From contig NZ_JAUORV010000011.1 in the NCBI RefSeq assembly GCF_030548205.1, positions 62,001 to 126,000 on the forward strand: DNA of 64,000 bases, given 5' to 3'. This document shows positions 27,527 to 36,068 of the stretch, piece after piece (position 1 is the stretch's first letter; each line of letters begins with the position of its first letter). The notes beneath the pieces were generated by a model. The model saw only the letters and a list, made by a program, of their open reading frames with translations. It did not search any database and was not told the DNA's origin. Origin of the DNA: Aliiglaciecola sp. 3_MG-2023. GTDB taxonomy: Bacteria; Pseudomonadota; Gammaproteobacteria; Enterobacterales; Alteromonadaceae. The translations under genes were made by a program, and so were the position numbers.

Positions 27527-27967
27527 ATGCAATTTCTACATACTATGGTGCGAGTCGCAGACTTAGAGGCATCTTTAAAATTCTATTGTGAACACTTGGG
27601 TTTGCAAGAAAGCAAGCGAATTGAAAATGAAAAAGGTCGGTTTACCTTGGTTTATTTAGCTGCGCCCGAGGACGTGGAACGGGCGGAAAAAGATGATGCT
27701 CCATTAGTAGAACTTACCTATAACTGGGATCCAGAAACCTACACAGGTGGCAGAAACTTCGGACATCTAGCGTTCCAAGTTGATGATATTTATACTTTGT
27801 GTCAGAAACTAAGTGATGCTGGTGTGGTGATCAATCGTCCGCCTAGGGATGGATACATGGCTTTTGTGCGCTCCCCTGATAATATCTCTATTGAACTACT
27901 GCAACGAGGCGACGCTCTTGCCCCTCAAGAGCCTTGGGCATCAATGGAAAATACCGGAGAGTGGTAA
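27527..27967 (+). CDS. gloA: lactoylglutathione lyase (glyoxalase I)
   Basis: A 146-residue vicinal-oxygen-chelate protein that converts the methylglyoxal-glutathione hemithioacetal to S-lactoylglutathione. The four metal ligands expected for GloA are visible: His5 (FLHTMVRV), Glu in LVELTYN, His in FGHLAFQV and Glu in ISIELLQ. The FYCEHLGL and GYMAFVRSPD segments are typical of GloA. A RBS-like AAGAGGCAA precedes the ATG. Confidence 0.95.
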   Translation: MQFLHTMVRVADLEASLKFYCEHLGLQESKRIENEKGRFTLVYLAAPEDVERAEKDDAPLVELTYNWDPETYTGGRNFGHLAFQVDDIYTLCQKLSDAGVVINRPPRDGYMAFVRSPDNISIELLQRGDALAPQEPWASMENTGEW

Positions 27968-28157
27968 CTCTATAAAATTATAGTGTTACAGTCTGGTGTG
28001 CGTTGTTTGTCATTTGACTATCAGATTTGGGACAAAAACATATACGTTTGAGACAAAATATAGTGCCAACGTTGAGGGTTCGCTGAGTTGGCACTCTACA
28101 AAACCTCTTAAACCCTCTGCAATCGCAAGCAGATATAAATTATCCCCATGGCTAGTG

Positions 28158-28203
28158 TATAATCTTCTTTTACGATTTATTACTTAAGATTGCAGTCTTA
28201 AGT
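28158..28203 (+). promoter_or_regulatory. candidate promoter and operator palindrome of iadA-cphB
   Basis: A perfect TATAAT -10 lies at 28158-28163 with no good -35. Just downstream is a perfect inverted repeat, ACTTAAGA (28182-28189) and TCTTAAGT (28196-28203) separated by 6 bases, placed near the expected transcript start and 24 bases before the iadA start codon. The lack of a -35 suggests activator-dependent or otherwise regulated expression. The half-site TCTTAAGT recurs at 30308-30315 upstream of cphA. Confidence 0.5.
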
Positions 28204-28227
28204 GAAAACACCTTATTGGAGATCGGG

Positions 28228-29397
28228 TTGAATAAACAGTCATTAATCCTATTAAAAAATGCCAACATTTTTGCCCCAGAAGCCCTTGGTAATCGGCATC
28301 TTTTAGTGGGAGGTGGAACAATTTTACAGATTTTCGATAGTCTGCCTAATCTCGATTCTCTCATTGATGTGCAACAGCTTGACTTGCAAGGGGCAACGGT
28401 CATTCCTGGCTTAATTGATGCCCATACTCATATCACCGGTGGTGGCGGAGAAGCAGGATTTGCCACTCGAGTACCGCCGGTTCCTTTGAGTCAATTCACC
28501 CGTGCTGGTGTAACCACTGCCGTTGGGTTGTTAGGCACAGATGACACAACTCGTAGCACCGAATCCTTGGTAGCTCAGGTATATGGTTTGCGGGAAGAAG
28601 GCTTATCTGCTTATTGTTACACTGGCGGTTATCACTTACCGCCAACCACGTTAACGGGTTCCATTAAGACCGATATCGTGTTTGTTGATCCTATAGTAGC
28701 GGTGGGAGAGTTAGCCATCAGTGATCACCGTTCTAGCCAGCCTACCCTCAATGAATTACTAAAAGTGGCTTCTGAAGCCCATGTGGCAAGGTTAATGACA
28801 GGCAAAGCTGGCACTGTTCATCTGCACTTAGGAGATGGTGAGCGTGGATTGAGTTTGGTGCGTGAAGCTTTATCTGCTTCAGAAATACCGGCTAGAACCT
28901 TCAATCCTACCCATGTAAATCGCCAACGGTTTTTATTTGAAGAGGCGTGTGAGTTAGCGCATCAAGGGTGTTGGATTGATGTGACTGCATTTGAAACCGA
29001 CGGTGAAGGTTACGAGCCGGCAGATGCCCTGAGTCGATATCTCGCCAGTGACTACCCCCAAGACAAACTAACCATTAGTTCCGATGGTGGGGGCTGCTTA
29101 CCTTGCTTTGATAAACAAGGGCACCTAACCAAAATGGACTTTGCGAATTCAGAGTCCATGACACAGGTTTTATATGAATTGCTTGAAAATGGCGTCCCAT
29201 TGCAAGATTGTCTGCCATTTTTTACATCAAATGTGGCTTCTTTGATGAATTTTCATAAAAAAGGCAAGATACAGGCTGGCTTTGACGCAGATCTTGTTAT
29301 ACTTGACGATTCGTCCCGCATCAGCCACGTGATGGCCCTTGGTGTGTGGCACATTTTTGATAAATCTTTTGTAAAAAAAGGTACGTTTGAGGATTGA
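28228..29397 (+). CDS. iadA: isoaspartyl dipeptidase (beta-aspartyl peptidase)
   Basis: A 389-residue zinc amidohydrolase, nearly the length of E. coli IadA (390). Motifs: LIDAHTHITGGGGE (metal HxH and substrate loop), ISDHRSSQPT, GTVHLHLGDGE, FNPTHVNR and ISSDGGG (catalytic Asp). IadA cleaves beta-aspartyl dipeptides. Next to cyanophycinase the likely substrate is beta-Asp-Arg, the product of cyanophycin hydrolysis. TTG at 28228 is chosen because GGAG lies 6 bases before it; TTG at 28216 lacks a binding site. cphB starts 3 bases after the stop. Confidence 0.95.
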   Translation: MNKQSLILLKNANIFAPEALGNRHLLVGGGTILQIFDSLPNLDSLIDVQQLDLQGATVIPGLIDAHTHITGGGGEAGFATRVPPVPLSQFTRAGVTTAVGLLGTDDTTRSTESLVAQVYGLREEGLSAYCYTGGYHLPPTTLTGSIKTDIVFVDPIVAVGELAISDHRSSQPTLNELLKVASEAHVARLMTGKAGTVHLHLGDGERGLSLVREALSASEIPARTFNPTHVNRQRFLFEEACELAHQGCWIDVTAFETDGEGYEPADALSRYLASDYPQDKLTISSDGGGCLPCFDKQGHLTKMDFANSESMTQVLYELLENGVPLQDCLPFFTSNVASLMNFHKKGKIQAGFDADLVILDDSSRISHVMALGVWHIFDKSFVKKGTFED

Positions 29398-29399
29398 AT

Positions 29400-30215
29400 A
29401 TGCCGTCTCCTAATATTGAAGGACAGCAACGTGGTTATGTAATCCCCATCGGCGGCGCCGAAGAGAAAATAGATAACCCAGAAATACTAACAAAATTTGT
29501 CGAGCTCGCGGGTGGTGCTGACGCTGTGATTTGTGTTATTCCAACCGCTTCACAGTTAGATGATACTGGTCAGCGATACGAAAATTTATTCCACGAATTA
29601 GGTGCAGGAAAAACAATTTCCTTGCCTATTCGTGAACGCGCAGATGCGCAAAACCCGGATTATGTTGAGCAGCTTCTGACTTGCACCGCGGTGTTTATCA
29701 CTGGTGGCAATCAATTACGTTTATCGACTATTTTAGGTGGCACGCCCATTGCCAAAACCATTCGACAAATTAACGCTAAAGGTGTGCATGTTGCAGGTAC
29801 CTCTGCCGGAGCGGCAATCGTTTCTCAGCATATGATTACCGGTGGAAGCACTGGAATTGTACCTACCGAAGACGGTGTGAATTTAGCGCCGGGTATGGGG
29901 TTGATCAACACTGTGGTGGTAGACCAACATTTTAATGAGCGTAACCGTTTATCACGGTTGTTGAGTGCGGTTTCCTATAATCCATTTTTAGTGGGAATCG
30001 GCTTAGACGAAGATACCGCAGCCTTTATAGATGATAATAATGAATTTACGGTTGTCGGTAGTGGCGCAATAACCGTTGTTGATCCCGCCGATATCGAGTA
30101 TTCCTCAATGGCTGAAGCGCGCAGAGGTGACGCCTTAACCTTGCTTAATTTGAAGGTGCATATTCTTGCCTCAGGCAGTCGATACAATATTAGCACTCGC
30201 CAAGCATTCGCCTAA
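29400..30215 (+). CDS. cphB: cyanophycinase
   Basis: A 271-residue serine exopeptidase of the S51 family that releases beta-Asp-Arg dipeptides from cyanophycin. It has YVIPIGGAEEK at the N-terminus, ITGGNQ, and the nucleophile motif GTSAGA (Ser135). The ATG at 29400 follows GAGG by 8 bases and lies immediately after the iadA stop, so translation is probably coupled. No signal peptide is seen, consistent with turnover of an intracellular reserve polymer. A strong terminator follows, separating degradation from synthesis genes. Confidence 0.96.
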   Translation: MPSPNIEGQQRGYVIPIGGAEEKIDNPEILTKFVELAGGADAVICVIPTASQLDDTGQRYENLFHELGAGKTISLPIRERADAQNPDYVEQLLTCTAVFITGGNQLRLSTILGGTPIAKTIRQINAKGVHVAGTSAGAAIVSQHMITGGSTGIVPTEDGVNLAPGMGLINTVVVDQHFNERNRLSRLLSAVSYNPFLVGIGLDEDTAAFIDDNNEFTVVGSGAITVVDPADIEYSSMAEARRGDALTLLNLKVHILASGSRYNISTRQAFA

Positions 30216-30236
30216 TTCTAGGTTTATGCTGAATAT

Positions 30237-30264
30237 AAAAACAGTGGCGAATACCACTGTTTTT
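30237..30264 (+). terminator. rho-independent terminator after cphB
   Basis: An 11-base perfect stem, AAAAACAGTGG (30237-30247) and CCACTGTTTTT (30254-30264), with a 6-base loop. The right arm ends in five T residues. It lies 21 bases after the cphB stop. Confidence 0.88.
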
Positions 30265-30409
30265 ATATAGCCTAGTTACTACAATTCTATAAGCTAAAAC
30301 TGCCATATCTTAAGTCTATTACTTGTAGTATTGTTTTCTATTCCCTTTCATCAATGTGATTCACGTTAAGCGTGTTGTTAAAGCAATTAACACAAGGAAA
30401 CCCAATAAT

Positions 30410-33226
30410 ATGAAGATCCTCAGTAGAAACGTTTATGTCGGTCCAAATGTTTACGCTAACTTTCCTGTTATTCGATATCAAATCGACTTAGGAGAGCTTG
30501 AAAATTGGCCTTCAGTAAAGTTAGGTGAGGATTTCATTAATGGTTTGGTCAATGCGATACCAAGCTTGCACAGTCACGGCTGCTCTTATCAAGAAGAAGG
30601 CGGCTTTATCCGTCGTCTGCGGGATGATGAAGGTACGTGGATGGGACATATATGGGAGCACGTGGCTCTTGAGCTACAAAATTTAGCCGGTTCGCCTGTA
30701 GGATTTGGACGCACTCGTAGCTTAGATAAACCCGGTTGCTACAATGTGGTCTATCAATATAAACAACAAGATGTTGGCTTAGAAGCAGGCGCTTTGGGTA
30801 TGCGACTGCTTACTCACTTGTTGCCAGAGAATGTCCAAACTGCAATTAACGCCGACATCGATGACGACTTTGATTTCAGTCAAGAGCTGCAAGACTTTGT
30901 GCGAATGGCGCAGAAAAAAGAATTTGGTCCTAGTACCGGCAGTTTAGTCAAAGCCGCTGAAGAGCGAAACATTCCGTGGTTGCGATTGAATAATTATAGT
31001 CTGGTTCAGTTTGGACATGGCAAATACCAAAAGCGCATCCAAGCCACGATTACCAGTGAAACAAAGCATATTGCAGTTGAAATTTCCTGTGACAAAGAAG
31101 ACACCCATAATTTGTTAAATGATTTAGGCCTTCCTGTGCCCAAACAATTGATGATTTATAGTGAGCGTCAAGCGGTAAGAGCGGCTAACCGTATTGGATT
31201 CCCAGTGGTGATTAAGCCACTCAATGCTAACCACGGTAGAGGGGTTAGCATCAACCTGACTAATGATGAAGAGGTGGTTACTGCTTTCAATGAAGCGCAG
31301 AAATTCGGTACGAGCCGCGCCGTGTTAGTGGAAAGTTATTTAACCGGATTTGATCACCGTATGTTGGTGGTAAACGATGAATTAGTTGCTGTGGCGAAAC
31401 GTGTTCCAGGCCATGTGGTGGGCGATGGTTCTAGCACTATTGAAGAGCTGGTGGATATAGTTAATCAGGATCCCCGCCGCGGTATAGGTCATGAAAAAGT
31501 GCTGACCCGATTAGAGCTTGATAACCAGGCAGAACGCTTATTGGCAGAAGCGGGTTATGATAAAAACACCGTGTTGGAAGAAGGGCAAGAATTTTACTTA
31601 CGCTCCACAGCAAACCTATCTACTGGCGGCACCGCCATCGATGTCACGGATTCTGTGCACCCAGACAACCGAGACATGGCCGTACGGGCAATAAAAGCCA
31701 TTGGCTTAGATATTGGTGGCGTCGACTTTCTCACCGATGATATCAGCAAATCCTATAAAGAAATTGGTGGCGGTATTTGTGAATGTAACGCCGCGCCTGG
31801 ATTTAGAATGCATGTTGCTCCCAGTGAAGGAACCCCTCGGGATGTGTCTGGAAAAGTGATGGATATGCTATTTCCACCGGGGGCTAATTCGAGTATTCCC
31901 ATCGCCGCAATTACCGGCACCAATGGTAAAACCACCACCTCGCGGATGCTTGCCAGTATCATGAAGAGTGTTGGCTATACCACTGGCATGACCTCCACAG
32001 ATGGCGTGTATATTGATGGTCATCTAACCGTAAAAGGGGATATGACTGGCCCCACCTCAGCACAAATCGTGTTGCGCGATCCCAGTGTTGATTTCGCGAT
32101 AATGGAAACCGCACGAGGCGGCATACTCAAGCGTGGTCTTGGTTACAGTGAATGTGATGTGGGTGCCTGTTTGAATATCAGTGCAGATCACTTAGGTCAA
32201 AGGGGTATAAATACATTAGAGCAACTTGCACAGATTAAACGTGTGGTGGTTGAAGTGGCTAAAGACTGTGTTGTGCTCAACGCAGACGATAGACATTGTT
32301 TGGAAATGGCCGACTATTGTTCTGCTAAACGCATTTGTTATGTCACTACCGACTCCGGCCATGGCTTAGTCCGAGAGCATATTCGCAGTGGTGGTTTAGC
32401 CGTGGTGCTGGAAAAAGGCATAAACGGTGACATGATCACCATTTATGACAAGGGCTCACATATCCCACTGTTATGGACGCACCTTATTCCTGCGACGATT
32501 GAAGGCAAGGCAATGCATAACGTACAGAATGCCATGTTTGCCACTGCAATGGCCTACTGCTTCAATACATCATTGGAAGATATTAGACAGGGTCTGCGAA
32601 TTTTCAATACTTCCTTCTATCAAGCTCCGGGTCGCCTGAATATTTATGATGAACACCCCTTTAAGGTAATTTTAGATTACGCCCATAACCCTGCGGCGAT
32701 TCAAACGATCACCGATTTAGCCATGCGTTTAGACGTTACTGGTAAACGTCGTTTAGTGATTGCCATGCCTGGTGATAGGCGAGATGAAGATGTAATAGAA
32801 GCCGCCACTATAACGGCGAAAGGCTTTGATAGTGTTATTTGTAAAGCTGATGACGACCGCCGAGGACGCGGGGTTGACGAGGTTCCGCAGTTATTGCGCA
32901 AAACCTATCTCGAGCAAGGTATGTCGGATGACGATATTCAAGTGATTCCTTCTGAAAAAGACGCTGTCGATAAGGCCCTTGCCGATTGTCAGAAAGGCGA
33001 TTTACTGATTATTCTCGGCGACAATATAACCCGTTGTTGGAAGCAGATTGTGCATTTCCAAGCCGATCGTGATGGTGCGTCGAACGAAGAAGTTCCCTCC
33101 CAAGATTATCCAGAAAAACTTTATGCGCCAGTGGAGCATAAATTTGAACTCGATGCTGGTCAAACCCTTGTGCAAGATGAAAGAGGTGTACGCTTAGTGG
33201 TTGAACGCGATGAAGATTCTGACTAA
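30410..33226 (+). CDS. cphA: cyanophycin synthetase
   Basis: A 938-residue enzyme that builds multi-L-arginyl-poly-L-aspartate from Asp, Arg and ATP. Three parts are visible: the N domain (about 1-160), with the H80-x2-E83-H84-x3-E88 cluster like the cryptic hydrolase site described in some CphA1 enzymes; an ATP-grasp domain (about 210-480) that adds Asp; and a Mur-ligase domain with P-loop GTNGKTT at 503-509 that adds Arg. The C-terminus is some 60 residues longer than typical cyanobacterial CphA. The ATG at 30410 is chosen because AAGGA lies before it and MKILSRNVYVGPNVYA is the usual N-terminus. The next ligase gene overlaps by one base. Confidence 0.97.
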   Translation: MKILSRNVYVGPNVYANFPVIRYQIDLGELENWPSVKLGEDFINGLVNAIPSLHSHGCSYQEEGGFIRRLRDDEGTWMGHIWEHVALELQNLAGSPVGFGRTRSLDKPGCYNVVYQYKQQDVGLEAGALGMRLLTHLLPENVQTAINADIDDDFDFSQELQDFVRMAQKKEFGPSTGSLVKAAEERNIPWLRLNNYSLVQFGHGKYQKRIQATITSETKHIAVEISCDKEDTHNLLNDLGLPVPKQLMIYSERQAVRAANRIGFPVVIKPLNANHGRGVSINLTNDEEVVTAFNEAQKFGTSRAVLVESYLTGFDHRMLVVNDELVAVAKRVPGHVVGDGSSTIEELVDIVNQDPRRGIGHEKVLTRLELDNQAERLLAEAGYDKNTVLEEGQEFYLRSTANLSTGGTAIDVTDSVHPDNRDMAVRAIKAIGLDIGGVDFLTDDISKSYKEIGGGICECNAAPGFRMHVAPSEGTPRDVSGKVMDMLFPPGANSSIPIAAITGTNGKTTTSRMLASIMKSVGYTTGMTSTDGVYIDGHLTVKGDMTGPTSAQIVLRDPSVDFAIMETARGGILKRGLGYSECDVGACLNISADHLGQRGINTLEQLAQIKRVVVEVAKDCVVLNADDRHCLEMADYCSAKRICYVTTDSGHGLVREHIRSGGLAVVLEKGINGDMITIYDKGSHIPLLWTHLIPATIEGKAMHNVQNAMFATAMAYCFNTSLEDIRQGLRIFNTSFYQAPGRLNIYDEHPFKVILDYAHNPAAIQTITDLAMRLDVTGKRRLVIAMPGDRRDEDVIEAATITAKGFDSVICKADDDRRGRGVDEVPQLLRKTYLEQGMSDDDIQVIPSEKDAVDKALADCQKGDLLIILGDNITRCWKQIVHFQADRDGASNEEVPSQDYPEKLYAPVEHKFELDAGQTLVQDERGVRLVVERDEDSD

Positions 33227-34917
33227 TGCGTTTAGAACTAGATGAAGTAAGGCGACTTACCGGACCCAACCTATTGTGGGATAAACCCGGCGCTATTTTA
33301 GATGTTTTTATCGATGGCATCGATCGTCAGACGGTGATCAGCACTTGGCAGCGCTGGGTTGATAAATTGTTGCTTAACATGAATTGGCAACAAGACACTA
33401 CTACCCGGCTCTATGCGGGTGGCGCAAGTTTGGCCATTAGTGCGCCCATGGATGCGCTTTACACGGCTTGTGACCTAGCTGAACTGGCTTGGGAGTTGAC
33501 TGTTTCACAACTCTGCCAGCTAGCAAACATTGATTGGCAAAGTCGAGTTGAACAATTGCAGGTTGCACTGGCTGAGGAGCAAAATCCTGAGTTGCTAAAT
33601 ATCTTGGCCATGGCTAAAGATCATGATGTTACAGCTATCAGTGATGACGACGAATTTAGTTTAGGAACAGGACCTACAGTTGAAGTGTGGCCCATCGATA
33701 AGCTGCCTGCTGATAGCCAACTGCAATGGGGAAAATATCAGGATATTCCACGGGCTTTCATCACAGGAACTAACGGAAAATCGACTAGTGTGCGCTTAGC
33801 CAGTGAAATTGCCAAAGCAGCAGGCATTTGCGCTGGAGTCACGTCTACTGACTTTATCAAAGTCGGTGATGAGATTATCGATAAAGGTGATTATTCTGGT
33901 CCAGGCGGCGCCAGGATGTTGTTGCGTGACAAACGCACTGAAATGGCCTTTCTAGAGGTGGCTAGGGGAGGCATTTTACGTCGAGGGATCCCAATAGATA
34001 AGGTAAATACCGCGCTCATCACCAATGTCGCCAGTGATCACTTGGGTCAATATGGAATTAATACTGTTGCAGAGTTAGCTGAGGTTAAGTTTGTTGTTGC
34101 CAAAGGTTTGGCTAACACCTCTACGTTGGTACTGAATGCCGACAATCATTTAGTGGTGGAACAAGCCAAAAAGGTGAACTGTCAGATTTGTTGGTTTAGT
34201 GAAGATGTGAACAATCCTCTGATTGTTCACAATCAGCAAGCAGGTTTTCCGTGTGTATTTGTGGATAACCATCAATTTGTTTATATGTTTGCCGATGGAA
34301 CAAAGCAGATAATTGAAGATGTCAAAGCGGTACCCATGACCATGCAGGGTGCGGCTAAGCATAATATCCAAAATGCCTTAGGGGTAATCGGCTTATGTAT
34401 GGCCTTAAAACTACCTCTACAAGCGATCAAGCAAGGCCTAATTAACTTTGGTAGCTCGGCAAAGGATAACCCTGGCCGAGGCAATTTATATGACTATCAA
34501 GGGGCGACTGTGATGGTTGATTTTGCCCATAATGCGCACAGCGTTAAAGCGATGATTAATACTGCTAAACAATTACCGGCGAAACGCTACATTGTGATGT
34601 TCAGTAATGCTGGTGATCGAGCCGATGAAGATATCAAACAACTCACCGACGAAATTCAAAAATTACAGGCAGACCGTTATGTGGTTGCGGAATTAGAACG
34701 TTATCTGCGCGGCCGCCAACCCGATGAGTTATTACATCTGGTAAAAAATCATCTGCTAAGCAAAGGTGTCGACGAAGCGGTTATTGATTGCGTAGACTCA
34801 CCATTCACTGGAGCTAAGCAGGCAATTGAATTAGCCACACCCGGTGACGTGGTTGTTTTATTTTGCCTTGATCAGCGTGAAGAGATAGATCAACTTCTTC
34901 AACCAACAGACAACTAA
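33226..34917 (+). CDS. CphA-like Mur ligase without ATP-grasp domain (cphA'-type)
   Basis: A 563-residue protein. An N-terminal stretch of about 160 residues vaguely resembles the CphA N domain but lacks the His/Glu cluster. The Mur-ligase domain follows, with P-loop GTNGKST at 181-187, DYSGPGGARMLLRD, MAFLEVARGGILRRG and NPGRGNLYDYQGATVMVDFAHN, all matching the CphA Arg-adding half. The Asp-adding ATP-grasp domain is absent. The ATG overlaps the cphA stop (TAATG), so the two are translationally coupled. Short cphA' genes next to cphA are known in some proteobacteria, but their function is not settled; it may add Arg or a related amino acid, or work with CphA as a complex. Confidence 0.9.
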   Translation: MRLELDEVRRLTGPNLLWDKPGAILDVFIDGIDRQTVISTWQRWVDKLLLNMNWQQDTTTRLYAGGASLAISAPMDALYTACDLAELAWELTVSQLCQLANIDWQSRVEQLQVALAEEQNPELLNILAMAKDHDVTAISDDDEFSLGTGPTVEVWPIDKLPADSQLQWGKYQDIPRAFITGTNGKSTSVRLASEIAKAAGICAGVTSTDFIKVGDEIIDKGDYSGPGGARMLLRDKRTEMAFLEVARGGILRRGIPIDKVNTALITNVASDHLGQYGINTVAELAEVKFVVAKGLANTSTLVLNADNHLVVEQAKKVNCQICWFSEDVNNPLIVHNQQAGFPCVFVDNHQFVYMFADGTKQIIEDVKAVPMTMQGAAKHNIQNALGVIGLCMALKLPLQAIKQGLINFGSSAKDNPGRGNLYDYQGATVMVDFAHNAHSVKAMINTAKQLPAKRYIVMFSNAGDRADEDIKQLTDEIQKLQADRYVVAELERYLRGRQPDELLHLVKNHLLSKGVDEAVIDCVDSPFTGAKQAIELATPGDVVVLFCLDQREEIDQLLQPTDN

Positions 34918-35009
34918 CTGCTCCAACCTGAATTGGAAAAACAGATTTAGTCCCCATTTCTTGTTTTACTGTTAAACCGAGCCTGGTTTTATTCGCATTG
35001 TGGTGAACT

Positions 35010-35438
35010 ATGCCTTTTTTAATGCAAATAAAACCCTTGTCTTATATCGGAGTAGAATTTGAAATGGAACAGTCTTTCAATGAAGCATTATTAAAGTTAT
35101 GCATGGTGTTCTATCGTATCGATGGCAAAATCACCCTATCTGAACAAGATTATTACGATTCCGTTTATCGCCATATAAACTGGCAGGGCGAGGAAGACTT
35201 AGAAGAGTTTCAACGCCAATCCATTCATCAGGTGCGAGATGCTGTGGAAAATGGTGAAGCAAAAGAATTTGTGATGTCTCTAAAAGATCCGTTAAGCTTT
35301 AATGCTAAAAAAGCCTTGGCTATAGCCCAAGGAATTTGTCTCATTGATGGTGATATCGCAGAGCAGGAGCAAGAGCTTCTGGATTATCTGAAATTTCGAG
35401 TATTGGCTAAATATTTAGATAAAATCGACGTCGCATAA
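35010..35438 (+). CDS. TerB-like small acidic protein
   Basis: A 142-residue (or 124-residue) acidic helical protein with two repeats of the pattern hydrophobic-DG-x-I-x3-E (YRIDGKITLSEQDYY and CLIDGDIAEQEQELL), the signature of TerB-like domains. The function of stand-alone TerB proteins is unclear; the tellurite link is historical. The start is uncertain: ATG 35010 has a GGTGA sequence close before it, while ATG 35064 gives MEQSFNEAL and a more TerB-like length. It follows the cphA' gene by about 90 bases and may be read with it. Confidence 0.75.
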   Translation: MPFLMQIKPLSYIGVEFEMEQSFNEALLKLCMVFYRIDGKITLSEQDYYDSVYRHINWQGEEDLEEFQRQSIHQVRDAVENGEAKEFVMSLKDPLSFNAKKALAIAQGICLIDGDIAEQEQELLDYLKFRVLAKYLDKIDVA

Positions 35439-35558
35439 CAAACCAAGTGCTTTTAATGTGAGTTGAGTATTAGGTATGTTTTTAAATTGTTAGTATTGAG
35501 TTGAAATAACAAATATACTCATTCAGATGAGTAAAAAACTAACCGTGGAGGTGTGTTC

Positions 35559-35975
35559 GTGTCCAGACTGTTTGAAGCCCATGGTACGTTAGATTTGTTC
35601 GTTAAAGATCGAATTTTGCGGCTTGAAGGGACGGGTCCTTGGAATCTCGAATCGTTAGATGAATCTGGTGAGCAAGCCAACCCCATGCTTGAACAGCTTG
35701 TTCAGGAGCCTTGGGCTGTGTTAGTCATTTTGCACGGCGAATGTATCTACGTTCACGAAGCAGGGCAACGTTTAACGGAGATTGTCCGCAAAGAGAAAAC
35801 CATGAACCGTATTGCTAGCGCAATATTGGTGAATGATTGTGATTCTCCTAATTTCGCGAAACAACATATAGGTGCGATTTATCAAAATGCCGGCGAACAA
35901 TTTGAATTTTTTGATGACGTAGATTCAGCCGAAACATGGTTAAAAGAACAGTTAGCTGCGGCCGCGAAAGATTAA
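35559..35975 (+). CDS. hypothetical protein, SpoIIAA/STAS-like size and pattern
   Basis: A 138-residue soluble protein. GTG at 35559 is chosen because GGAGG lies 7 bases before it; GTG at 35553 falls too close. The alternating pattern (FEAHGTLDLFVKDRILRLEGTGPWN, then WAVLVILHGECIYVHEAGQRLTEIVRKE) suggests an alpha/beta domain of the kind seen in STAS-like or SpoIIAA-like proteins, but no diagnostic motif is present. It is located between the cyanophycin genes and proBA; no functional link is evident. Confidence 0.75.
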   Translation: MSRLFEAHGTLDLFVKDRILRLEGTGPWNLESLDESGEQANPMLEQLVQEPWAVLVILHGECIYVHEAGQRLTEIVRKEKTMNRIASAILVNDCDSPNFAKQHIGAIYQNAGEQFEFFDDVDSAETWLKEQLAAAAKD

Positions 35976-36068
35976 CCTTCCTATTTTTCCATAACTTATA
36001 ACCCTAATGCCTTGTTTAGTTTGTGAATTGTCGTAATCTACGGATAATTCTATTTGTAGAGAAAACGA

